DNA from: Clostridiaceae bacterium
GTDB lineage: Bacteria > Bacillota > Clostridia > Oscillospirales > Acutalibacteraceae
Assembly: GCA_016295895.1 (NCBI GenBank)
Contig: JAEDKI010000026.1
Span: forward strand, 1-14,285
DNA length: 14,285 bases
Reading direction: 5' to 3'
This document shows, piece after piece, positions 1-7,043 of the stretch. The notes under the pieces were generated by a model. The model was given only the letters and a program-made list of their open reading frames with translations, made no database searches and was not told the origin of the DNA. The position numbers and the translations under genes are program-made. Numbering within the stretch: the stretch's first letter is position 1; every line of letters starts with the position of its first letter.

Positions 1-2
1 GC

Positions 3-698
3 AAAAAGGATTATTTATGGCTGATTCTTTTTGCGGCAGTCAATACAACGCTTCACTATATGTTTGCATATATAGGGCTTGGCTTCAATCCGAGCGCAAG
101 GTCAACCATTCTGGACTCAATGGGCGGATTCTTTCTGATAATCCTTTCAACGGTTATTTTCTCTGATGACAAAATAACGGCTTCGAAAATAATCGGCTGT
201 GTGCTCGGAATTGCGGGAATTGTTTCGATTAACATTCAGCCGGGAGAGAATTTTTTTGAAAACATTACGCTGAGGGGAGACGGAATGATTCTGCTCAATG
301 CCTGCTGTGCGGGCTTCGGCGGGATTATAACTCGGGTAGTATCAAAGAAAATGAATATGCTCAACGCCACGGGGCTGAGCATGCTTATCGGCGGAGCTTT
401 TTTGCTGGCAATCGGTTTTGCCGTCGGCACGGACAGCGTGTGGAGCTTTAATTTTAAAGGAATGCTTGTTCTTTTCGCATTGATTCTGATATCTGCGGTT
501 TGCTTCGGAGTTTATAACGAACTGCTCGCTTACCACCCGATAAGCAAAATTGCGATTTATAACGCTCTGATTCCCGTTCTTGGCGTTATATTTGCCGCTT
601 TACTGTTAAAGGAAGAACTGAAAAAGCAATATTTCGTGGCGGTATTGATGGTTGCTGTCGGAATATATTTTGTAAATGCTGCCAAGGAAAAGAAATGA
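3..698 (+). CDS. EamA/DMT-family transporter, C-terminal part (cut by window edge)
   Basis: Drug/metabolite-type inner-membrane transporter of the EamA (RhaT-like) superfamily; the substrate cannot be read from sequence. The reading frame is open to the left edge (codon phase begins at base 3), so the protein starts outside the window; the ATG at 60 is internal. The visible 231 residues are almost entirely hydrophobic helices. They hold the end of the first EamA repeat (FSDDKITASKIIGCVLGIAGIV, split here as FSDDKITASKII then GCVLGIAGIV) and a second repeat beginning LLNACCAGFGGIITRVVSKK and ending with the typical VLGVIFAALLLKEEL helix pair. The protein ends in a short lysine-rich tail, and a strong terminator follows 12 bases after the stop. 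It faces the minus-strand operon convergently and is probably functionally unrelated to it. The family call is firm and the substrate unknown. Confidence 0.88.
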   Translation, partial: KKDYLWLILFAAVNTTLHYMFAYIGLGFNPSARSTILDSMGGFFLIILSTVIFSDDKITASKIIGCVLGIAGIVSINIQPGENFFENITLRGDGMILLNACCAGFGGIITRVVSKKMNMLNATGLSMLIGGAFLLAIGFAVGTDSVWSFNFKGMLVLFALILISAVCFGVYNELLAYHPISKIAIYNALIPVLGVIFAALLLKEELKKQYFVAVLMVAVGIYFVNAAKEKK

Positions 699-710
699 TA
701 AAAAACAATA

Positions 711-753
711 AGCGCAGAACCTTTGAATTGCTCCGAAGGTTCTGCGCTTTTTT
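711..753 (+). terminator. Rho-independent terminator, probably bidirectional
   Basis: A perfect 13-bp stem (711-723 with 736-748) encloses a 12-nt loop and is followed by a T run ending at 753, just downstream of the transporter stop codon. On the minus strand the same stem is followed by a T-rich tail (complement of 699-710), so it can also end the long minus-strand operon whose last gene stops at 773. Confidence 0.9.
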
Positions 754-772
754 GGCTTTATGTACTTTTAAT

Positions 773-1504
773 TCAGGCTTCCGAATGGATTGAATTGTAG
801 AAATTTATGTCTCCGCTTGAGCCGATTTCGGCGATAACGCCGTTTTCCTTGCCCGTTATAAGAATAGTGCTGTTTGCAATTCTCTCAATTCTGAACAGGG
901 TGGTTTTTTGAACGGAGGATTCTTTGTTTGTAACAACGCAGTATTCGGGAGAAAGGGTTCTGATGAAACCTGCGGTTGATGAATAATGATAGCTGTGATG
1001 ACCGACCTTGAGAAGATCAACCTTTCCGATTTCGGGGGCAAGTCTTTCTTCGTCGCCTGTCAGATTATCCATGTCACCCGACAAGAAAACTCTTGTGCCG
1101 TCTTTTTCAATCAGAATGCCGAATGACTGGTCATTTTCGCCGACCTTTTTATCGGTTTCGGGGTCGTCGGTGTTGAAAAGCGTGATTGTGAAGTTGCCGA
1201 GCGAAAACGGCTCTCCGTCAGGATTGCTGATTATGGGAACATTTTTGGCATTGAGCGCCTGAACCATCTGGTCATAAACCTCTTGGTTATCCCATTTTTT
1301 AACCTCATAGTCTCTTATTTTGCTGCTGTCATATTCTTTCAGATATGCTCTGCCGATTTCGATATCATCGTCGTTGATAACCGTGTCAAAGCCGCCTATA
1401 TGGTCGCTGTGGCTGTGGGTTCCGAGAACGAAATCAAGATGAACCTTTCCGTTTTCATCGGCAGCGTTTTCTTTAAGATACTTAAGGATATGGGAGTTGA
1501 ACAC
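773..1504 (-). pseudogene. MBL-fold hydrolase, C-terminal fragment (gene split by inserted element)
   Basis: C-terminal two thirds of a metallo-beta-lactamase-fold hydrolase of the extracellular ComEC-like type. The metal-binding motif HSHSDHIGG lies near the fragment start, and further expected ligand regions are visible (VFLSGDMDN, LLKVGHHSYHYS). The first eight residues, including a GTG start at 1504, come from the end of the inserted element, and no Shine-Dalgarno site precedes that GTG, so efficient translation is doubtful. Host-derived coding sequence begins at the lysine codon 1481-1483. Joining it to the fragment at 1759-2068, with one TA copy removed, gives an unbroken frame reading GTT GTT AAG TAT CTT and a protein of about 339 residues. 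No other stop or frameshift is present, which suggests recent disruption. The substrate is unknown. Confidence 0.85.
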
Positions 1505-1758
1505 AATATGCCGAAAATTTGATATTACGGCGTATTTTCACTTTTTCACCGTTGTCGGGCGTCAGCCCGACTGCCGTCTCAAAAGCAAAAATCCATCCGT
1601 ACTCTCTGCATTTTCGGTGCAGAGCAGTTTAAAACGAGTATATTTTTGTATGAACAAGGCACAAAATCGCCGCCATACTGCCGTATGGCAAGATTTTTAA
1701 CGCAGTTCAGGCGAAAATAGACCGTTTTAAACCATATCGGGTTCGACTCCCATATCCT
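1485..1758 (+). mobile_element. MITE-like structured element, copy 1 (274 bp)
   Basis: Non-coding insertion in the MBL-fold gene. Its ends are 26-bp inverted repeats (1485-1510 against 1733-1758, 23 of 26 matching), flanked by TA duplicated at 1483-1484 and 1759-1760; the wider TTAA is also present on both sides. Inside are three hairpins: 1554-1560/1565-1571 (loop GTCA), 1604-1610/1618-1624, and 1672-1678/1683-1689. The same hairpins, with compensatory changes, occur at matching offsets in the second element at 3756-4030. Element plus one TA is 276 bp, a multiple of three, and removal restores the host frame exactly. It encodes no transposase, so any movement would be in trans. TA duplication resembles IS630/Tc1-mariner-type MITEs, but that parentage is inference. 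Strand is given by the orientation shared by both copies. Confidence 0.85.
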
Positions 1759-2068
1759 TAACAACCTTTTCTTCATAACCCTCAAGTTCAAGGTCTTCAA
1801 AGCCACGGGGATTGTCGCTGTCTTCTCCGGCGTCAATCATTGCAAACTTTCCGTTGCTTTCGATTAAAATTGCATCTGAACCGCCCGTGCTGAGAAAATG
1901 AATGCAATCTCCGCCCGAGCTTCTTTCCTCGGCGCTTTTTACGGTCAGATTGTTGCGGTTTTGGTTAATGGCTAAAGCAGGTTTAACCACCAAAACTCCT
2001 ACAGATACCGCCGCAACAGCCACCAACGCCGCCGAAACACAAATTGCCGTGATTGCAGTTTTTTTCAT
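1727..2068 (-). pseudogene. MBL-fold hydrolase, N-terminal fragment with signal/anchor sequence
   Basis: N-terminal part of the hydrolase whose remainder lies at 773-1480. The start chosen is the ATG at 2066-2068, because AGGTGG lies 5 nt upstream of it; an ATG three codons earlier overlaps that site. The protein opens with MKK and a long hydrophobic segment (about residues 5-30), a signal peptide or membrane anchor, so the intact enzyme would act outside the cytoplasm. The first beta strands of the MBL fold follow (DCIHFLSTGGSDAILIES, FAMIDAGE). After VVK the frame enters the inserted element, adds DMGVEPDMV and stops at 1727. It begins 7 bp after the GH36 stop and is therefore the last gene of the operon. 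The fragment lacks the metal-binding motif and should be inactive. Confidence 0.85.
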
Positions 2069-2084
2069 TTCATCCACCTCATTA

Positions 2085-3743
2085 TTAAATAATTATTCCG
2101 GTTCTGATGTTAAAACGCAGTTTGTTTCTCTGACCGTTCTCGCTGTAATCAAGCTCCATTATATCCGCTTCAACAAACTGTGCTGAATGGATTTCAATGC
2201 TTTTTTCGGCGAATGTTTCGTTAAGAACCTTTAACTTATCCGGCGAATAGTCGCTGACATTATCCGAAATGAAAAGCAGATTTCCGCATAAGTCGTTAAC
2301 CCTCGCAAGAAGCTTTCTCTGCTCAAAGCTCATTTTGATGTTATTGTCACGAAGCAGAAAAACATCGGGGTCATTCAACCACGCTCTGCCGTTAAGATGC
2401 CGCCTGAAAATGCTGTTTGAAACGGCGTGAGGAGTTGAAACATCTTCTCGGATAATGTTTTTTGAGCGTTCCCATTTCAGCGAAATGTCAGAGCCTATGC
2501 GGCAGTAATCAACCTTGCCGAAAGCAGGCATCAGCGGCACGCCGCAGCCGAGTATCAGCTTGTCGCCGCAACACTCACGGAGCAAATCCATTGCGTCGCA
2601 CATGATTTCACCCCGTGATTTATTGTGCAAGGGCAGAACGCATGCGCCGTAAAGAAAATCAAGCTTAACAAGGTCAAAGCCCCAATCGTTCAGAACAGTG
2701 TCAAAAACCTTTTTTATATAATTGCGTGCGGATTCATTATAGATATCGAGCGAATAAAACCCGCCCCAATTATGACCCGTTTTATAGGGCTTGCCGTTTT
2801 TGCCCTTGATGAACCAATCCCTGTGCTCTTTGAAAAGGCGTGAGCGGGGAACGCCCGCAAACGGCGCAAGCCAAAGCCCCGCTTCCATGCCGCTTTTGTG
2901 AATTTCGTCGGCAATATGTTTCATTCCGCTCGGGAATTTCTTCTTGTCGGTGATCAGCCAATCGCCGATTGCCGCCTGATAGCCGTCGTCAATCTGAAAG
3001 CAGTCAAATTTTGTGTCGAGATTTCTTATGCTCTCCAGATCACGGCAGACAACTTCCTGAGTTATTCCGCCGTAATAATTATACCATGTCGTATAGCCTG
3101 TTCTGTGCTTGCTTTGGCGGCAGGATACTCCCATTTTATCAAAATATTCGTCAAACGCTTCATCATAGCTTCCGCTGATAACCGCAAATGAAAGGATTCT
3201 TTTTTTGCTGTCGAAAACAACGCCCTCAAGCTCTTTTTCGATTATAACGGCATTTTTATCAACATCAAAGGTTACGCATGTAAATCCGCTTCTTTCATCG
3301 AGCGAGCCGAAAATCGTAACATCTTTGCCGATTCTGACATAGCCGTATGACCAGCCGTAAAAAAGATTGCTCTTTCTCGGGAATTTATGAAAAAGCGAAT
3401 CGCCCGATTTCGGAAGTCCGACAGCTTTTATCGGAGTTTTGGTTATGCAGAATTCGGTCAGCTTTGTCAGTTCATTCATGCTTTCTCCGACGGAATATTC
3501 AAGGCTGTCCGTCCAGCTCTGATAACCGTTAACGAATATTCTGCTCTCCCTTGTATAGCGATAGGGGAGCTCAAAACAAAGCTTTTTGAATGAAACTGCG
3601 GTCTTGGGAGCAATATCCGCATAAATGCAGTTGCCGCAGACCTCAAGGGTAATTTCAAAATGCCCGTTTTTTAAATCATGTGTTTCAAACTCTTTGCCGT
3701 TTGCGGAATAAACCGCATTGAAAGTTAAACTGTTAAAATCCAT
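2085..3743 (-). CDS. GH36-type alpha-galactosidase (552 aa)
   Basis: Retaining glycosidase of clan GH-D, most likely cleaving terminal alpha-galactosides in the cytoplasm (no signal peptide). An N-terminal beta-sandwich occupies about residues 1-205, with NGYQSW typical of GH36 relatives. The TIM barrel follows, with FDCFQIDDGYQ (about 247-257), the likely nucleophile Asp362 in LVKLDF, and the likely acid/base Asp419 in CRIGSD. A short beta domain ends the protein. At 552 residues it is shorter than the approximately 700-residue classical enzymes. Its start codon is preceded by AAGGAG with suitable spacing. That site abutted the stop codon of the upstream GH2 gene before the element at 3756-4030 inserted, so GH2 and GH36 were once directly adjacent in one operon. 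Other clan GH-D specificities cannot be excluded. Confidence 0.88.
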   Translation of the reverse strand: MDFNSLTFNAVYSANGKEFETHDLKNGHFEITLEVCGNCIYADIAPKTAVSFKKLCFELPYRYTRESRIFVNGYQSWTDSLEYSVGESMNELTKLTEFCITKTPIKAVGLPKSGDSLFHKFPRKSNLFYGWSYGYVRIGKDVTIFGSLDERSGFTCVTFDVDKNAVIIEKELEGVVFDSKKRILSFAVISGSYDEAFDEYFDKMGVSCRQSKHRTGYTTWYNYYGGITQEVVCRDLESIRNLDTKFDCFQIDDGYQAAIGDWLITDKKKFPSGMKHIADEIHKSGMEAGLWLAPFAGVPRSRLFKEHRDWFIKGKNGKPYKTGHNWGGFYSLDIYNESARNYIKKVFDTVLNDWGFDLVKLDFLYGACVLPLHNKSRGEIMCDAMDLLRECCGDKLILGCGVPLMPAFGKVDYCRIGSDISLKWERSKNIIREDVSTPHAVSNSIFRRHLNGRAWLNDPDVFLLRDNNIKMSFEQRKLLARVNDLCGNLLFISDNVSDYSPDKLKVLNETFAEKSIEIHSAQFVEADIMELDYSENGQRNKLRFNIRTGIII

Positions 3744-3755
3744 GGCGTCTCCTTA

Positions 3756-4030
3756 GGGTAACGGTAATAATCCGAACCCGTCAAAAATGTAATATTAAAG
3801 CGATATTTGTCGCTTTCGCTGTTGCCTTGCGTCAGCAAGGCTGCCATCTCAAGACAACAAATCTCATCTTTACTCCAAGCATTTTTGATGCTTTGCAGTT
3901 TATCGTGTGCAGATTTGGTCTTAATCGAGGCATAAAACGCAGTTAATCCTTTCGGATTAACGAGTATTTTAACGAAGAGTAAGGGCAAATCTGCCACGAG
4001 AAACCGTGGTTAGGATTATCGCCGTTACCC
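3756..4030 (+). mobile_element. MITE-like structured element, copy 2 (275 bp)
   Basis: Second copy of the structured element, placed between the GH2 and GH36 genes. Inverted ends: 3756-3779 pairs with the end at 4030, with nine identical bases (GGGTAACGG) and then ATAATCC shared. They are flanked by TA at 3754-3755 and 4031-4032. Internal hairpins are 3824-3830/3835-3841 (loop GTCA, as in copy 1), 3877-3882/3888-3893, and 3942-3949/3954-3961, at nearly the same offsets as in copy 1. The strings TGCCATCTCAA, TACTC, GCAGTTTA and TATTTTAACG flank these hairpins and have close counterparts in copy 1. Excision leaves GAT TAA GGAGACGCC ATG, which is a stop codon overlapping a ribosome-binding site. 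The minus-strand frame open through the element is not conserved in copy 1 (stop codon at the matching place), so I do not call a gene. Confidence 0.87.
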
Positions 4031-7020
4031 TAATCAAGCTCAATAGTGAACGAATATTCAATCGGGTGAGTGTAGCCGAATCTTATAAGGTGTTCTTTTG
4101 ACGGAATCGGTCCGCAACTTCCCGAGCCTGTTCCACGGACAAAGCCGTCAATTGCCGCAAATGTGGTGTCGGTATCAGGCAAATCCTCGATATGCTTTGC
4201 CTTTTTAAGCTGACCGAGAGTGAAATGATTTGCGTTGAAGTTAAGGTATTTTTCATTTGCCTCAAATTTAATGCTCGCTCCGTTTTTATCCGAAAGCATT
4301 CCGAAGCGAATGTCGCCTCTGTTGCCCGAATCCTGCGGCTTGATATATTTATGAGCCATTCGGGAAACCGTTGTTTCATAAATTCCGATGGGCGAATGCT
4401 CTTTGAAATCGGAATAGTTTTCAACAGGACCTCTGCCGTAATATTTTACATTTTCAAAACTGCTGCTAAGCTCGGCATGAACGCCGAAGCGGGGAAGCTG
4501 GTTAGTGAGAGGGCAAATCTTTTTAAGAGATGCGGTTACGGTTATTCTGCCGCTTTTGTCAAAGAAATAATCCACCTTGGCTCTTGCAAGAACAAACACG
4601 CCTCTCGTGACAAAATTCCAGGCTGTGCTGACATATTTTAAGCCGTTTTCGGCTTTTACCTTGCAGGAGGCAAGCCTCGGCTCGGCGCAGTCAAGACCGA
4701 CTATTTTCCAGAAAATAACCATGTACTGATCGTTGTCGAGCCTGCCTCTGTATATGTGCGGAACGAAGCCCTTGACTTTATCAATCGGATTTTGGTTGAG
4801 ATATTCAACGCCGTTCTTAACACAGCTTACCAAGCCCGTTTTTTTATCAAAAACGGCTTTGCCGCCGTCAAAAGCAACATTGATTTCATTGCCCGAAACC
4901 GAGATTTCAGCCGCAGAACGGATTTCGGATTTTTGAAGTTCGGCGCATGAAATAACGAGTTGTTCAACCGCTGTTTCCTCTCCGCTGTCTTTATTCTTAT
5001 ATGTAAGATTGACAAAAACATCCTTATCGGTTTGTTTGAGCAGGGGAGAACTGATTTTTTCGGTTACTTTTCCGCCTGCGGGAATAACACAGCCGAAGCT
5101 GCCTGTCATTTCGATAATTCCGTTGACCGAAACGGAATAATCAATGCCGATATCGGAGCTGTCGGTAAAACTGCGTGTGTTCCAAAGCTCAAAAGCTCCG
5201 TTGCCGAGGTATTTTGCCCTGATCGGGCGGTAGCAGACTTTCATTTCAAGAGCGCCGCTTGACGGCTTTCTGTCGGGATAGAACAATCCGTCAACGCAGA
5301 AGTTGCCGTCATGAATCGGCTCGTTGTGGTCGCCGCCGTAGGTCCATTTGTATTTTGCGTTTTCGTCATAAACGCTGTGGTCAGCCCATTCCCAGATGCA
5401 GCCGCCCATAAACTGATCTGAGGAATAAAAAAGCTGCATATATTCCTCAAGACCGCCCGGTCCGTTGCCCATGGCGTGAGCGTATTCACATTGGAAAAAC
5501 GGCTTGCCTTTATATTTATCGCCTGCCGTGCCTTTGAGAATTTTTCTCATAAGGTCGGGAGTGCCGTACATTCTTGAAACAACATCATAAGCCCAGCGCT
5601 TGCTTCTGATTGCTCCCTCATAGTGAACGGGAATTTCGGGATTGACTTTTTTGAGAAAATCATAGCAGACATCCTGGCATTTGTAGCCGCCCGATTCGTT
5701 GCCGAGGCTCCACATGGTAACGCAGGGGTGGTTCTTATCCCGTTCATACATTCTTCTGACCCTATCAAGATAATGGTCAGCCCATTTAATGTCATTGCTG
5801 AGTCTGTTGGGGTTATATGTGCTGTGAGGCACGGCGTAAAAGCCGTGGGTTTCAATATCCGCTTCATCAACGGCATAAAGTCCGTAAATGTCGCACATGG
5901 TCAGAAATACGGGGTCGGGAGGATAGTGCGAGGTTCTGACGGCGTTGCAGTTGTATTCTTTCATAAGGCGGATATCGGTTTCCAGATCGTCAAGCGACAT
6001 TGCATAGCCCTTTGTCATATGCGTATCGTGATGATTAACGCCCAGCATTTTTATCGGCTTTCCGTTAAAAAGAAATACTTCGCCGTCTATTCTGACATCC
6101 TTGAAGCCTATATAAGTGCGGATTGTTTCGCAAACCCTGCCGCAGTCTTTGACTGTAATAATAATTTTATAAACATTCGGCGTTTCGGCAGTCCATTCGT
6201 TGACCTTTAACGATGAGATTTCAGCGTTTCCTTTTCCGTTTAAGGTCTTGCTGAAAAGCCCTTCCGATGAAATCTCTATTACTGCGCTGTCGGTAAAAGC
6301 GCCGTCAATGGCGATTTTTAAATTATATGTTCCGTCAGAATTTTTCAGCGGTCTGAAAAGAAAATCGTTGATTCGGTTTTCGCCTTGCGAAATAATATAT
6401 GCGTCACGGAAAATGCCGTTTTCACGGAACATATCCTGACATTCAAGATAAGTGCCGTTGCTCCATTTATAAACAACTGCGACTATCTCGTTTTCGCCGC
6501 TGACCGAGGCGCTCGTGATGTCAAATTCCGCCGTGTTATGCGAACCCTCGGAATAGCCGATGTATTTGCCGTTTATGCTCAGCGCAAGAGCACCCGCAAC
6601 GCCGAGAAAGGTGATAATTTTTCTCGGGCTGTCGCTGAGCGTTATTTTTTTGCGGTAAATACCCACAGCCACATCCTCGGGTATGTGAGGCGGCTTTTTC
6701 GGGAAGGGATAACGGGTATTTATGTATGCAATTTGGTCATAGCCCGTTCTCTGCCAGGTTGAGGGAGTTGTTACCTTATCGAAGCGGACTTTTTCCGTGT
6801 CAAAATCTTCCGGAACCTCGCTCAGATGCGGATAATATGCAAAATCCCATTCGCCGCTGAGCATGGTTATTCTGTCCGATTTATAGCGCTCATTTTTGTA
6901 ATCCGTGCTTTCAAGCTCCGCCTTGCCCGAAAAAGGAATAAAATAGGCTCTGGGCGGCAGTTTGTTTTCTTCAATCACGTTGAAATCCGTGTGCAGATTT
7001 CTTTTGATTTTATAATTCAT
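4030..7020 (-). CDS. GH2 beta-galactosidase, LacZ type (996 aa)
   Basis: Retaining beta-galactosidase of family GH2 with the full five-domain LacZ layout and usual length. A sugar-binding jelly roll lies at about residues 50-210, an immunoglobulin-like domain at 210-310, the TIM barrel at 310-610, a second immunoglobulin-like domain, and a C-terminal beta-galactosidase small-chain domain with YYGRGPVENYSDF. Active-site motifs visible are GVNHHDTH, VRTSHYPPDP, VDEADIETHG, the acid/base Glu442 in LGNESGG, and the nucleophile Glu512 in QCEYAHAMGNGPG. There is no signal peptide, so it is cytoplasmic. It starts 23 bp after the upstream gene with GGGAGAG as ribosome-binding site. Its present TAG stop is formed with the duplicated TA and the first base of the inserted element; before insertion it would have been TAA at the same codon, so the protein is unchanged. 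The exact beta-linked substrate is uncertain. Confidence 0.93.
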   Translation of the reverse strand: MNYKIKRNLHTDFNVIEENKLPPRAYFIPFSGKAELESTDYKNERYKSDRITMLSGEWDFAYYPHLSEVPEDFDTEKVRFDKVTTPSTWQRTGYDQIAYINTRYPFPKKPPHIPEDVAVGIYRKKITLSDSPRKIITFLGVAGALALSINGKYIGYSEGSHNTAEFDITSASVSGENEIVAVVYKWSNGTYLECQDMFRENGIFRDAYIISQGENRINDFLFRPLKNSDGTYNLKIAIDGAFTDSAVIEISSEGLFSKTLNGKGNAEISSLKVNEWTAETPNVYKIIITVKDCGRVCETIRTYIGFKDVRIDGEVFLFNGKPIKMLGVNHHDTHMTKGYAMSLDDLETDIRLMKEYNCNAVRTSHYPPDPVFLTMCDIYGLYAVDEADIETHGFYAVPHSTYNPNRLSNDIKWADHYLDRVRRMYERDKNHPCVTMWSLGNESGGYKCQDVCYDFLKKVNPEIPVHYEGAIRSKRWAYDVVSRMYGTPDLMRKILKGTAGDKYKGKPFFQCEYAHAMGNGPGGLEEYMQLFYSSDQFMGGCIWEWADHSVYDENAKYKWTYGGDHNEPIHDGNFCVDGLFYPDRKPSSGALEMKVCYRPIRAKYLGNGAFELWNTRSFTDSSDIGIDYSVSVNGIIEMTGSFGCVIPAGGKVTEKISSPLLKQTDKDVFVNLTYKNKDSGEETAVEQLVISCAELQKSEIRSAAEISVSGNEINVAFDGGKAVFDKKTGLVSCVKNGVEYLNQNPIDKVKGFVPHIYRGRLDNDQYMVIFWKIVGLDCAEPRLASCKVKAENGLKYVSTAWNFVTRGVFVLARAKVDYFFDKSGRITVTASLKKICPLTNQLPRFGVHAELSSSFENVKYYGRGPVENYSDFKEHSPIGIYETTVSRMAHKYIKPQDSGNRGDIRFGMLSDKNGASIKFEANEKYLNFNANHFTLGQLKKAKHIEDLPDTDTTFAAIDGFVRGTGSGSCGPIPSKEHLIRFGYTHPIEYSFTIELD

Positions 7021-7043
7021 GGCATATCTCTCCCATTTATCCG

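Noticed and set aside
1735..1757. GGGTTCGACTCCC resembling a tRNA T-arm at the end of copy 1
   Set aside because: No acceptor, D-arm or anticodon stem surrounds it, and it is explained as part of the 26-bp terminal inverted repeat.
1579..1836. 85-codon minus-strand frame through copy 1
   Set aside because: It runs out of frame across the junction between element and MBL gene; no homologous protein recognised and no counterpart in copy 2.
773..2077. Reading the two MBL fragments as two separate genes
   Set aside because: Precise removal of the inserted element joins them in frame into one protein of normal layout. The downstream fragment starts with a GTG inside the element and lacks a ribosome-binding site.
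3725..3997. 90-codon minus-strand open frame through copy 2
   Set aside because: No good ribosome-binding site, and the matching frame in copy 1 contains stops. Differences between copies preserve hairpins rather than amino acids.
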